Assembly (NCBI GenBank): GCA_023374045.1
Contig: CM041780.1
Coordinates: forward strand, 37,277,030 to 37,341,029
Reading direction: 5' to 3'
From: Limonium bicolor
Lineage: Eukaryota; Streptophyta; Magnoliopsida; Caryophyllales; Plumbaginaceae
Length of the DNA stretch: 64,000 bases
The notes below the pieces were generated by a model. It did not search any database. It saw only the letters and a program-made list of their open reading frames with translations, and was not told where the DNA came from. Of this stretch, positions 34,746-47,000 are shown piece after piece. Positions within the stretch are counted from its first letter, which is position 1. Every line of letters begins with the position of its first letter. The translations under genes were made by a program, and so were the position numbers.

Positions 34746-36100
34746 AATCGGTTGGTTTAGTCACTTTAGTGTTGTTTTAATATATGATGATAATATTTTA
34801 AAAAAATCCTCCATAGATGTGGTTTTTTTATTATGATTACGAATAAGTAATAAGGGTATCCACAATGAGTATGAGGTTATTAACGTATTCCTAGGTGCCA
34901 CATATTATATTATATTTTTTTAATGTGTAAGGAACTTCATCAATTTGTTAATCCCTACGGTAAGAGAATTTTTTAACTTTCTCACTCCTTCCACCATTTT
35001 TTTTCTTTCTCCTCCCATTAGTTCTTTTCACATTACCCATGTTCAAAATAAAAGAAAGTAAAAGCAAATACATTAAATTGATGGTGTAAGTAATACAATC
35101 AATCAAATTGATTTTCCGTACATTCCTTAAATAAGAAACGAAGAAAAGGAAAATTGGTGGATTTCACACCACTATAGACTTTTTTTTTTTATTTCTTACT
35201 GACAATTTTAGATGAAATTTACACATAGATGTCCTAACGATCCTATTGGTTTACCCGAGGTAAGTTTGTCATCATCTTCTTTACAAAAAGGGGCAACTTT
35301 TCCCGTCAGCTTCCGCCCAGTCCTCTATAAAAGGGAATTCTTCCTCCCAGGTTGAAACATCCTCACCATCTCAATCCCTCCTCTCTTCCTAATTCTCGGT
35401 TTCAAGTTTTTTTTCAGTTTCAAAGAGCCGGTAGTATTTCGCAGAGCAAAAACAAGGATAAGTGGAGCAGATCAATACAAATTTTTTTGGCAGCAAGTTC
35501 CAGTGGAGGAATAGTTTTTCCACCTGTATAAGATACACATCCAACCAGCACAACACATAGCTCAGCGTACGCCTCTCATGACGAGGTTAATACTCTTCAT
35601 TAATCTATTATTCTTGTATATTATAGTTTAATTAATTGTAGTTAAATTTATAACAGTTTAGTAAGTAGTTTAATTAGTTGCATTTAAATTAATTAGTACT
35701 TAAATTGAATCCATCTAAATGTACTGTAGTTAAATAATTGTAGTTAATTAGTTAGAGTTGAATTAAGTATTGTTTAATAATTACGTTTAAGTTGGTCATG
35801 GACTAATTAACTGTTATTAAATAAAGTGTAGATGAATTAAATTGTAGTACCATTAAATTTACCATAATTAGTTAGTTGTGATTTAAATAATTGTAGTTAA
35901 CTAAGTTGTGATTTTTAATAAGTACATTTACGGTAATTGTAGATCAATTAACTTTAATTATTTAAAGTGTAAATACAAAATTTGTAGTTTTTATTATACT
36001 TAACTATTTTTTGTACTTGATTTATGTTTGGGTTAAGTAATTGTAATTAGATAAGTTGAACTTTCAAAAATTACGTTTAAGTTAATTGTAGATTAATACA
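34746..36100. other. AT-rich intergenic stretch with degenerate repeats
   Basis: No gene recognised. 35600-36080 is built from degenerate repeats of TTAATTGTAGTTAA type. A candidate TATA box lies at 35324-35332. The remainder is low-complexity A/T sequence. Confidence 0.55.
35324..35332 (+). promoter_or_regulatory. candidate TATA box without a gene
   Basis: CTATAAAAG is followed by a C/T-rich, leader-like sequence (CTCACCATCTCAATCCC, then TTCCTAATTCTCGG). This looks like a plant core promoter and 5' leader, but no convincing ORF follows. It may be a gene relic or a non-coding transcript start. Confidence 0.35.
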
Positions 36101-36497
36101 AAGGGCGATAACGAGCTTGCATCAATCAGGTAAACCAGTAGTAACGCCGTTATCACCTTCTTGACAATAAAAAAAACGCCTCTTTGCAGGAATAACCCAG
36201 CCAAACACCTCTATGGGGGAATTGACTTGGCATTTCACTCTTAGACAAAAAGACAATAAAAGAAGAAACTCAAACAAAACTAATCCTCCATGCGATGTAA
36301 AAGCTCATCCGCAACTGCTTAGTAAGAGAAACTCATGCAATTGGTTTGGTTGTATCCATCACCCATTATATTGGGCTCAAAACAAAACACAGCGAGAGCA
36401 GAGTTTCAAGGCAGATAAGAAAAGAGATCAGTGTAACAATCAACCTCTACCTCTTCCACGCCCCTTCCTCTGCCTCTCTACCTCTTCTCTCCCCTCT

Positions 36498-39149
36498 CTA
36501 GACAGTCCTTCCATGAAATCCGTCATCATCTGACCTTTCAAAACTGAACATGCTCATTTTCAGATCCACCGCTCCTCCCTGGCGTGCATTTCTTTGCCCC
36601 TGATTGCAAAACCATCATGAACAGCCACATTTAACATGCCATCAAGCTCGCATTGCACTCGAAGCAACAATCGTATAAGCTTCCATATGAATATTGTAAC
36701 TATGAACTCTTACCTAAGTTACAAACTACATACAGCCAGTCCACAACTGGGGTTCAATTATAACAGTTCTCTTATCAAATGCAAATAACTACAATTTCTC
36801 ATCACTAGGTTTAGCCAGCTGCAGATTCACATAAAATATACACATCAAGGAAATGTAAGTTTCAGCGACACAAAGAGAAACATCACCTGATCTTCAAGAT
36901 CAAATTGGTTTTGGAGTCGCCAAGCGAGATCCTCATCAAGGCTAACCTCTGGTTGCTCTTCTCTTCTGGTTGATGAAGATACTCCACCACCTCTACGTCT
37001 TTCCCACTCTTCCAGTGTAAATACAGTCTCTTCTTCTTCTTCCCTCCCCTTCCCTCTGCGATAACGATGACCTTTCAGATGCTGACTGTTATAAGCAGCA
37101 GGACGGTTCATTTTCTGCAGGAGCTTCTGCGCAGCTGCTTGGTTCTGAACAGGAACACATTCAGCTACTGAAACACACAACACAGACTAGAATTGGTTAG
37201 AAAATTATTTTGAAGACCAAAGTCATAATATAACTTAGTAAATTACAATTTCTTTACATGGGTACATTTGAATGGACCACATCGTCCAGTTCCCATAGAT
37301 CACGTATCTTGCAACACATAAGCTCCAGATATACTAGATAATGGAGAAAACAAAAATGAAATGGGAAGATAAGGGTAATAGTTTCAATCATGGTTCTCAG
37401 AGCATATAGACTAACTTTACCTTCTTTAGGTCTAACCTCGGAGCTACTTGGCTTTTCTTCGGTTCTTTGAGACGTCGAAGTGGTTGCTAAATCATTTTTC
37501 ACCTCATCTGCACCAACACCAACCGGACCTTGTCTATCCACATGGATAGTCTTAGAAGCTCCACTTTCGAAATCCCTAGATCCACTGTTCAAGGAGGCTG
37601 ATAATAAACAAGATGAAAGTCAAATCATCAATGGAAAAATAGATATCAAATACTTGCAAGACAACGTTTGACTCAATAGTTACCAGCTCTCAGAACATGT
37701 CAATACTACCCATCTTAGTAAATACAGAGCACCACTATGTCCAGTAGTATACTTCAGATGTTTCTTGCAAAAAGACTCACATTTCACTAACATTTTACTA
37801 TCTTGTATAAGTAACAAAAGGGCACTGTCAGCCATAGATATCTACCATTATCAACAATCCGGGATCTGGTTTCACCAATCCTTAATTTCTCAAAACGTGG
37901 GGGACCTCCACCAGCATCACCTCCTTGAACAGGACGTACACATGAACGAGAGAATCCTGAATATTTCAGGTTCATCTGCCATTCATCATATAATGATTGG
38001 ACAGTACCACCTAATACAGTCACCCCACCAGGACTTAGACAAACTATGCCATTGCGCACAGAAGGTTTCCTTTCCAGCCTAATCTGCCAATCACAAGAAT
38101 AAGATAGAGTTCAAACAAGGTTTCAACATTTGGAAAAGGTCTACATGCATTTGCTACAATGTATGACAGTATGTGTTAGTACAAGGGTTGGGTTGCCATA
38201 ATGTCGTGCACAAATTGTGCCTGAATAAACGTTACAAGAGGAGACTCAGCATAGTCTAGTAGTATCTCCAAAGAGGCAGACGCTATGCTTTTGAAATACA
38301 GGTAGCGTGAATTTATTATCCAAGGTCCTAGTTCGTAGTTCCTAGTTCTGCGGCAAAAGTCCCCCGTTCAAAAATTCACCCCCCCCCCCCCCCCCTGCTG
38401 ACTCTAACTCTATCAACCATACAAGCTGCTATATCTCGTGCACCCCTCGATCAGTAGAGACCTATCGCAACTAATTATCACTCCATAGGTTCAGACAACG
38501 ACTTAAATTCAAAGAGTCTTTGCTTCCTGATAACATCTACTAAAGAAACTATGAATCATCATGGAGGAATAGAAAGAGACAACGAACCTTAGTGCCGGGA
38601 ATAATGTCATCAGGTAAAGATGGAATAGGAGAGAACTCAATCGCTGTGATCTCCGAGTGCCCATCAGTTAATTTAATCTTCAAAAGTCTACGATTACTCG
38701 AGGCGCTCGAGAAACTGCTTTTGCTTACATCCTTCGCGGAAACAACCTAGAGTATCCAAATAAAAACAACTAAGTTTCGCAGTGAAGAGCCAGTTTCAAC
38801 AGATAACCTAATTGCTATACTTCAGGCAACAGCATAAAGTTCACAAAGGGCAAGCGCTAAGAGGCAAACGAGGAGGAGGTAGTGATAGAGTCTGTACCTG
38901 GAGAACAATGGGGACGCGAAGCTGAAAGGACTTGCGAGCAATGGAAAAGGGATCAGGCAGAGCCTTTCCCCCGACAGACCGCAAGTCCAAATTGCATAGC
39001 TCTAATTCAATGCTTCCACCTCTGTCGGCGGAGTGCGTGGTCGAGAGGAGGGAGATCACTTGGTCACCATCGGCAAAACACCATCCCTTGCTCGTCAACG
39101 ATTGTAGGAGAGGTTCATTTCGAGCGGCAGACATCGACGACGACTCCAT
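36498..39149 (-). CDS. TDRD3/RMI1-like protein (DUF1767/OB-fold), six exons
   Basis: Host gene resembling plant homologues of TDRD3/RMI1, OB-fold proteins that partner topoisomerase III. Exons on the - strand: 39149-38898, 38746-38588, 38083-37846, 37597-37421, 37167-36887 and 36578-36498, all with GT-AG borders and agreeing phases (0, 0, 1, 1, 0), giving 395 residues. Residues 1-84 carry LTSKGWCFADGDQV and NLDLRSVGGKALPDP (DUF1767 type). About 85-185 form the OB-fold region (RRLLKIKLTDGHSEITAIEF; GGVTVLGGTVQSLYDEWQ). 217-369 are polar, and 276-369 include an EEEEE stretch and DLAWRLQNQFDLED. The end reads KMSMFSFERSDDDGFHGRTV then TAG. No Tudor domain is seen. An Arg-Gly-rich tail is readable in another frame just after the stop (to TGA at 36442-36440). 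The gene appears intact otherwise. Confidence 0.82.
38379..38395. repeat. 17-bp poly-C tract in intron 2
   Basis: Uninterrupted C run inside the intron between exons 2 and 3 of the TDRD3/RMI1-like gene. On the gene's sense strand it is a G run. Confidence 0.9.
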
Positions 39150-39480
39150 TTTCCAATGCCCGGCTCTCGCGTGGTAGAGCAGGGAGGCGGGCTTTACTTA
39201 CCGGACAGTTATCAAGCTGGACTCCTTCTGTATGTATTGTCGGCCCCACTCATTCCCAATCCGTAAGTGGCAGGTATACGTTAACATTATTGACACATTT
39301 AATTTTCGTGAATTCTTGGCTACAGCTTAATGTAGCCACCTGGCTACATATAGTGACTACAATCACGGGAGATAAGACTTATGTATTTTTTTTTCATTTT
39401 TCCTGTTTTTGAGATAGGCGCACGCGCCTTTTGTTTTTGTTTTTTTTTTCATTTTTCCTTTTTTATTAATCTTTTTCTTT
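39150..39480. other. upstream region of TDRD3/RMI1-like gene
   Basis: 330 bp between the start codon and foldback element FB2. It is GC-richer near the gene and then T-rich. It should hold the promoter; no TATA box stands out on the - strand. Confidence 0.45.
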
Positions 39481-39739
39481 AATATAAAATCTAAAATTTA
39501 TTGTAACTTTTAATATATAGGTCTAAAATGAAAAAAAGTTATATCATTGTTCATATAAATTCAAGCTCTTCAAAACAAGACCAGTTATTGATATGTTTTG
39601 ACAACTTTGAAAAAAAATTATTTTTTACATGTATAGTGCACAAAAAGTAAAAAAAAAACTTGTACATATAGTCATACAAACATGTACAAATGTTCATTAA
39701 AACATGTACATCTACACTTAAAAACTTGTACATCATCGC

Positions 39740-40320
39740 ATTAACTCGACAGATTTTTAGGGTTTGTGGTAGCGGGTTTAATGGCCCTAAACCCGCCACT
39801 GTAAACCTTAAAAATGTCTTCGACGTTTTTTAGCTATCCTAGGGTGGGTTTGGGGGTGTTTTGGGGGTAGGGTAATCTAACGACCCTAAACCCGCCACTG
39901 CAAACCCTAAAAATGCCTTCGACGTTTTAGCTATCCTAGGGTGAGTTTGGGGGTAGGGTAATCTATTTGGAATTTGTTTCATACTTTATATTGTAGCAAC
40001 TAACTCGACAGGTTTTTAGGGTTTGTGGTAGCGGGTTAGGGTCGTTAGACCCTAAACCCGCCACTGCAAACCCTAAAAATGCCTTCGACGTTTTAGCTAT
40101 CCTAGGGTGGTTTTGGGGTGTTTGGGGGTAGGGTAATCTATTGGAAACCGTCCTATACTTTACATTGTAGCAACTAACTCGACAGGTTTTAGGGTTTGTG
40201 GTCGCGGGTCTAGGGCCTGCCACTATAAACCCTAAAAATGCTTTCGATGTTTTTTAGCTTTCCTATGGTGGGTTTTAGGGTGTGTGGGGTTAGGGTCATC
40301 TATTTGAAAGCCATTATATA
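39740..40320. repeat. ~180-bp tandem units with telomere-like CCCTAAAC motifs
   Basis: Three to four units, each with CTCGACAG, TTTTAGGGTTTGTGG, CCCTAAACCCGCCACT, AAACCCTAAAAATG, TCGACGTTTTAGC and GGGGGTAGGGTAATCTA. The TTTAGGG/CCCTAAA cores match the plant telomere repeat but are embedded in longer units, so this is not a telomere. Confidence 0.75.
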
Positions 40321-40640
40321 CTTTAATGTGAGAATGTACATATTTTAATGTGAGAATGTACATGTTTTAATGTGACGATGTACATGTTCAAATGTGAGAA
40401 TGTACATGTTCAATTATGAGAATGTATATGTTTTAATGAACATCTGTACATGTTTGTATGACCGTCTGTACAAGTGTTCTTCCTTATATGTACATGTTTT
40501 AATTTAAGGATGTACATATTTAATTATTCGTACAGGTTTATATGATTATCTATATGTTTTTAATGCGATGATGTACATGTTTTTACGTAATGATGTACAT
40601 GTTTTAATGAACATTGTACACGTTTGTATGACCATCTGTA
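40320..40640. repeat. ~24-bp tandem repeat GAGAATGTACATGTTTTAATGT
   Basis: A dozen imperfect units around TGTACATGTTTTAATG. A short inverted counterpart lies at 39650-39735, so the array belongs to the inner part of the FB2 arms. Confidence 0.72.
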
Positions 40641-41129
40641 CAAGTTTTATTTTACATTCTGTGCTCCATACATGTAAAATAATTTTTTTTAAAAGTTGTC
40701 AAAATATATCCATGATTGGTCTTGTTTTGAAAAGCTTGAAATAAGGTAACAATGATATAATTTTTTTCATTTTGGATTTATATATTAAAAGATACATATA
40801 TAAGAAGTTACAAAGTTTTTATGATTGAAAAAAAAAAAAAAAAAAAAAGAAAAAGATGTTGAGGGCGCCGGACCACGGGACGAGACAAAGACAAAAAAAA
40901 AAAAAAAAAAAAAAACAGAAACCAAGAGGCGCGCTGGCACCCAGCTGTAGGCAAGACAGCCTCTTTAATTTTTAGTTCGGATATAGGTTATCTATTAAAT
41001 ATATAGGTTAGGCATGGGTTAAGGATCCCAGTCCAAACTCAACCCGACCCATTTACTTAATTTAATCACAATAAGTAAATATTGTAGCCTTTGTTTGTGG
41101 GCAATTTTGGGATTTTTCTTTTCTACTTT

Positions 41130-42015
41130 TCATTTTTATAAAATGTTATAGTTTATTAGATATAAGTTCAAATAACATAAATTTTATATAGTTATTCATC
41201 ATAATTCGAGCCCTTCAAAATAAGACCCAACATAAAATGTTTTATATAAATTTAAAATTATATATTTTTGTATGTACAATGAACATTGTGATCTTAAGTT
41301 TAAGAAAAGTGAATCAAAGGTTGTTAAAACGTGAATCAGAGGTCGTTTGACCCTCAACCCTGCACTACAAGCCCAAAATGCTTTCAACGTTTTAGCTTTC
41401 CTAAGGTAGTTTTTTGGTGTTTGGTGGGGGGGGGGGGGGGTAGGTAATCTTTTTTACATTAGTTCTACAATATATATTGTTGTTACTGACTCGACAGATT
41501 TATACCTAAACCCTAAACCACAAACCCTAAAAATGTCTTCAACGTTTTACGCTTTCCTAGGGTGGTTTTTAGGGTGGTTGGGGGGGGGGGGGGGGGGGGT
41601 AGGTAGGGTAATCTTTTTGGCATTAGTTTTACACTTTATATTGTCCTTACTGACTCGACAGATTTTTAGGATTGTGGTTTAGGGTTTAGGGTCTAACCCC
41701 TGCACTACAAACCACAAAAATACCTTCGACGTTTTTAGCTTTCGTATGGTGGATTTTTATGGTGTTTGGGGGGGGGGGGTAGGGTAATCTTTTTGGCATT
41801 AGTTCTACACTTTATTATTAAAGAAGATTCATTTTGTTAATGCATAAGATTCACTTTAAAAATATGTAATATATACTCATTCTAAAAGCATAAAATTTTA
41901 AGTGTACCAAAACATATTCATAATGCATCTTGTTTTGAGAGTACGAATTATGATGAACAATGGTAATATTTTTTTTACACTTATATTTGGAAGTTATAAC
42001 ATGTTGAAAAAAATA
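41130..42015. mobile_element. foldback element FB3
   Basis: Inverted arms share TGTTATA(G)TT, GTTCATCATAATTCG and AAAATG/CATTTT segments near 41140-41280 and 41880-42015. The centre (41330-41830) contains three ~170 bp units related to those of FB2 (ACCCTAAACCACAAACCC, ACGTTTT, then a G run). No coding region. Boundaries are approximate. Confidence 0.65.
41330..41830. repeat. telomere-like tandem units with long poly-G tracts
   Basis: Units homologous to 39740-40320, each followed by a pure G run at the same place: 41426-41440 (15 G), 41580-41599 (20 G) and about 41768-41779. Where FB2 has GGGGGT, FB3 has long G tracts, indicating repeated expansion. Confidence 0.75.
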
Positions 42016-43511
42016 TTGTTTCTCTCTCTTAATAACAAGACCACATAAAGCCCGCAGGACTCTCCCGTGCTCGCGTACATATGTTTTCCTCTTTATTTTT
42101 TATTCTTCCTCGTTTTCTTCTCTTAATTTTAATTGAGCTAGTAATATACTGACACATGGCACTGAAGCCACACTAAGGTGGAGCTAGCTCCATCTTCTCC
42201 TAACTGTTGTTTGAGCCGTAACCAATGTAAAGAATTGGGCCCATACGATAATCCCCTAATAATTAAGAGACATTTGTTTCCTGCACTAAGAAACGAATAG
42301 AATCAAAAGAGAATGAAGTAAATAGAAAAGAATTATCTTTAATTTTCCTAGTTATTTTTTTTTCATAGGGAAAGGAGATGAATCACCAGTCAATGATCAC
42401 AGATCAATGGTCAAGCCACCGACTATCAGTCAACAACCACCAATTACCGATCAACATTCACTGGTGGTTGTTGGTCATCGGTTAATGACCACCGATTACT
42501 GATCAAAGTGTGTTGGGGAAAGAGAATCTCATTCCTTGGTGAGAGGTGGGAATCAAGTTATAGGGATTTGGTAATCTCATTCATTTTCCCTTTGCTTAAA
42601 ACAAGAAAAACTGACAAAACAAACAACATAAAAATGAAATCATTCTGATTCACTATCCTGATTACCCGAAAACAAAAACCCCTAAAAATAACCGGACAGG
42701 GTCAACCTATAGTATCGAAAGAGTGAAAGAAAAGGTATAGATATGAAAATATTTCATTCATTAAAACAATGAAAATTTACAAAATGATACCTATTTTGTA
42801 TAATTCATATAATATTATTAATATTTGGGTTATCACAAACTATTATTATTATTATTATTATTATAATTAGTGACAACTTCAAAAAAGTCATTTTGTTCAT
42901 TGATTAGTAATTTAAAAATATGAATATTCCCGTTTATTCATATACTAATTTCAAAATACATAATATGTCATTTAGTATTAAAATTTTATAAACATTCAAA
43001 TTATGACTAACTATACTGATAATTACAAAAAATTCAAAAAAAAATGGAAACAAGTTCTAAAATATGCAAAATTTAAATAATTGTAAAATCTGAATTGCTA
43101 CACACTAAACAAAATAGGAATATGAATGTTAACAAGGGTGGAGACAACGGGGCGGGTTTGTGTTCGGCCCCCTACACGTTTAAATCCGTTTCAATTTTTT
43201 GTTATATAGTTTATTTATGTTATTAGATAGTTGTTTGCCCCCAACCCCCTTGGGTTTTTTTGTTATATAATTTATTTATGTTATTAGATTTTCGCCCCCA
43301 TAACATCTTGTAAAATAACACCATGATATCATTAATTCTATTTATTATCAATTTTGTTTCTATTATTATGTAATATTTGTTATAGAATTATATTGTAAAA
43401 AAATCATTTTTAGTCAATAATATATAAGAAAACTCTTAATATTTTTATTTTAGCAACATAGTCTAAAGTAAAACTGATTATTATGTCAATCATAATAATC
43501 ATAATACAAGT
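42016..43511. other. AT-rich region with short repeats, no gene seen
   Basis: 42375-42510 holds short direct and inverted repeats built from GATCA, CACCGA and GGTGGTTGTTGGTCATCGG. 42840-42861 is a TTA/ATT triplet run. 43196-43290 contains two copies, 62 bp apart, of TTGTTATATARTTTATTTATG. These look like small non-autonomous repeat relics. No coding region is recognised. Confidence 0.5.
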
Positions 43512-43526
43512 CACTAGTGCAGAAAA
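43512..43526 (+). repeat. CACTA left terminal inverted repeat
   Basis: CACTAGTGCAGAAAA, the typical start of plant CACTA elements (CACTA followed by a short conserved run). The partner at the right end is beyond 64000. Confidence 0.8.
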
Positions 43527-43535
43527 TATTTTTTA

Positions 43536-43880
43536 CCACGGTTATTTTGTCTATATACCACGGTTAGAAATCGTGGTATATACTCGCGTGGTATATCGAA
43601 AATGACTATAAACCACGGTTTGAAACCGTTGTTTAAAAGCGAGATTATAAACCACGGTTCTTCTACGACCGTCGTTTAAAGCCCTTTCTGTCGCGGGATC
43701 AGACCGATTTTATACGACGGTTTGGCTTAATAACCGTGGTATATAACGTTTTTATACGACGGTTTTGGACAGAAACCGTGGTATAAAATATACATTATAT
43801 GACGGTTTTCTAATAAATCGTGGTTTATAACGTCGTTCCATTGAGTTTTAAACCACAGTTTTTACTTAGCCGTGGTTTTT
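43536..43880. repeat. subterminal repeats (ACCACGGTT / AACCGTGGT / TACGACGGTT)
   Basis: At least a dozen copies in both orientations of TACCACGGTT, AACCGTGGTATA and ATACGACGGTTT. In En/Spm, subterminal repeats are bound by the TNPA-type protein to pair the transposon ends; the same role is likely here. Confidence 0.8.
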
Positions 43881-44078
43881 TTTTTAGTTTTTCTTGTTTT
43901 TTTAGCCTCTACCATGTGTTTCCAACACAATCCAATTTACAATCGCATATACAACCTGTACAGGGCATCCAACTGGTATTGCCCTTTGATAACCAACCAC
44001 ACTATATATATGACCATAAACCAAGTTGCCAATTTGAATTGCAACATTGAAAATGAATTGCAAACAAACCCGTTCAAA

Positions 44079-44083
44079 CTTTC
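44079..44083. other. target site duplication, left copy (CTTTC)
   Basis: CTTTC immediately left of the LARD 5' LTR. The identical copy at 57995-57999 follows the 3' LTR. Confidence 0.93.
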
Positions 44084-47000
44084 TGAAATACCCCAAACCT
44101 TGATATGTTGTTTAAACATTAAACTATGGTATTTAAAGGCTAAAAGTGCCTTAGAAACATCAGTGAACAATTTAAACCGTAGTAAAACACAATAAAGCAC
44201 TAAGACACAGCTTGAGCAAAAACATGCTCTAAGCTTGGAGTGAACTTGGTTGGGACCCAAAGATCCTACCAAGACTTAGTGATATTCAATTATGATTTAA
44301 TAAGGCTAATTAAGTCCTTAGGAAACTTTGGTAGACAGTTAAACCAAACAAAACATAAGAAAATACCTTAAAGTCAATAAGAGCAAAAATGTGCTCTAAG
44401 CTTGGGATAAATTTGTATAAGACCTAAAGGTCATACCTATACCTTATAAATATGTTAATGAACATATTAAACCAATTACCAAAGAAAACCAAGCTTGAAA
44501 ACAAGTTAAAACACAAAATGTGCTTTAAGGAGTCTTAAAGCACATTTTTGAAAAATTGTCTTGTAAATGAGTTTTGAATGGCTAAATGTCCATCATTACT
44601 CTTTAATTAACATGTGTACTACTTAGTATCACATTTGGAGGTCTAAATCAATGAGAAATCAAAAATTTCACAAGAATGTGCCTTGTTTTTGTGAATAGTA
44701 ACAAAAAATGCTAGTTTATGACATAAGTCAATATAAGTTAATTGGTCAACAAAGACCATGACTTGGCCTAAAACATTAAGGGGCCGGTTTTTCATGTGTG
44801 ACTCACCACACTTGACCAATCAAATAAACAAGAAAAGTAATAAAGCAAGGTTACTATTTACTTTAAGTATAAATATCTCCAAAAGTAAGCTCCCTCCTCA
44901 TTTCCTTCCTTCCTTCTCATTTCACACGGTCTTCAATCTTCTCCTCCCTTCTTCTTCGGTGATGCTACAGCACAAACACCATCTTCAAGCTTTGAACCTT
45001 TATATCTCCTAGCTCCCTTTGCCAAATCAAAAACTAAGACCATATTTGTCTTAGTTAGGTCAAGCTCTACACTTCTCTCTTTTCAAATCTTCAAGAACTC
45101 CATTTTGGTGCCATGAAGATTCTCCATTGAAGGAGCTTGAGCTTACCTTTTCATGCCTTGTTATTCTCCTTTGCTTCAAGGTAAGGAAAGTCAAAGAAAA
45201 ACTTCATTTCCTTTTGTTTTCATAAGTGACCGAAATCACCTTCTTCATGGTGTTTTCTTTTGCTTTGTTCTAGCTTCATTCCAACCATTCAAGGGCTTGG
45301 TGGAGACCTCTCTTGTTACATATTCAAGTTCTCTTTCAAATTCAAAGGTAAACATCATTTTAGTGTATTAAAACACTTATGTTAAACTAGGGTTTGTATA
45401 TGAGTTTAAGTGTGAATTCTTAAGCTCATTACCCTTATATGTATATTGAATAGAAAGTTGACAAGTGATCAAACTCCTTGCTGATTTTCGGTACAAGGAA
45501 ACAAGAAAGAAGTTTGTGAGGAAAAGAGGGTAAACAAACTATCTCAATGTAGTTTAAATGCCTTAGGAAAAATGAGCTTGATTTGCTTGATAAAAATACC
45601 TAAGGAGCCAATGGTGAATGACCTAGTAAAATGCTCTCAAGGAAACTATTAAAGGGCATATGTGTTGTTGTATGTAATTGCAGGTCAAAGGCATTATTTA
45701 TGTGGAAATTCAGTGTTTAAGGTTTATGCAATTTAAGGGCCTAAGAGCCATGTTATTTAAGGGCCTAAGTGCCAAGCAATTTAAGTTTATGCACTATATT
45801 GTGATGTAGTGTAAATTTGGTGAAGTTTTGTGTGTGAGAAAGTTCTTGGTGGACTTAGGTGTTCTTGAATGAAATAAGGTAAAAACCTAAGTGTTTGGAT
45901 GTGAGAATATACAAGAGAAGCTATGGCAAAATTTGGAAAATGTATAAGAAGTTCTAAGTGTTTTAAATAAGTTTTGGTGAACTAGGAAGTGTTAAAGGTG
46001 AAAAAGTGTTTTACTAGGGAAGAAAGCATGTATTAAGGTGATTTAGAGTGATACAAGGATTTAGGTGTTATCTTGGAAGTTCTAGGAATTCAATGTGTGT
46101 TTGAGGATGTACTAAAGTCTTGGAGAAGTTTGTTTAAGGTTTAGGAATGTTGATGTACAAGGAGGAAATGATGTTTAGGTAAGATGTGAAAAAAGGAGAT
46201 TTAGTTAGTAAGAAAAGATGTTTGAGAGATGTGTTATGATGGTGAGGAAACATTCTTGGCATAGTGGTTAATAGGTATGAAACACCACTTGGAGAAACTA
46301 AGGAGAAAACATTATAAGTGTTAGGAATTTTGGTAAGAAAAGAGTAAGTGTTTAAGGAGTTATAAAATGAGTTTTATGGATGTTATATGAAGGGTTAAAT
46401 GTGCCAAATGATGTTAGAACACATTAGGAGGCTTGAGGAAAAGTTTGGAGAAAGTTTGACAAGTTTTGGACAAGTTCTGATGTTGTCCGACCCAGGGTGG
46501 GTCGGACACCCCAGTTAATTCACCCGTTGATGTTTCTGGAATGGTCCGACCCAGAGGTCTTGGGTCGGACATGGGTCGGACAGGTGGATTTGAAAGACGG
46601 AAAAGTTTCTGGAACGGTCCGACCCAGTTGTGGGTCGGACGGTGGGTCGGACGGCCCAAAACATGTAAAAAAACAAACAAAGTGTGGTTTAAGTAGTGAA
46701 CCCTAGTGAGTTATAATGACAATTTAGTGGGGGAAAAGTTGTATTAAAATGTAAAAGTAAAACAAGTTAAAATGTGAAGTTATTTAACTAAGTTAACGGG
46801 GATAAGTTATGAGCATTAGACTTTAAACAATCATGTTACCCCAGTGTTAATAAAAGTATGTAATATTATCAGTTGTTCGAGAATTGCTCGAGGAACATAA
46901 GTGGACATGATAGAGTGGACTCCGGTGACAGGTGGTATGGTTTTCTTGCAACCTGTGTCCTACCGGATTACACCGGCTTGTATGCCAATGTGTTTTTCTG

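Larger units (their letters stand above)
39490..40835. mobile_element. foldback element FB2 with telomere-like tandem repeats
   Basis: Inverted arms near 39490-39740 and 40600-40835 share ATATATAGGTCTAAAATG/CATTTTGGATTTATATAT, TTCAAGCTCTTCAAAACAAG and the GTACATGTTT repeats on opposite strands. Inside are three ~180 bp units with telomere-like motifs and a ~24-bp array. No coding region. Same arm family as FB1 and FB3. Confidence 0.72.

Noticed and set aside
38882..39412. 176-codon + strand ORF over the TDRD3-like first exon
   Set aside because: Antisense shadow of exon 1, which has family motifs and fitting splice phases.
39740..41830. Possible telomere or interstitial telomere track
   Set aside because: TTTAGGG cores occur once or twice per 170-180 bp unit and are not head-to-tail 7-mers.
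45153..45371. 72-codon ORF repeated at 54651-54869
   Set aside because: The repetition is due to the two LTR copies; no recognisable protein.
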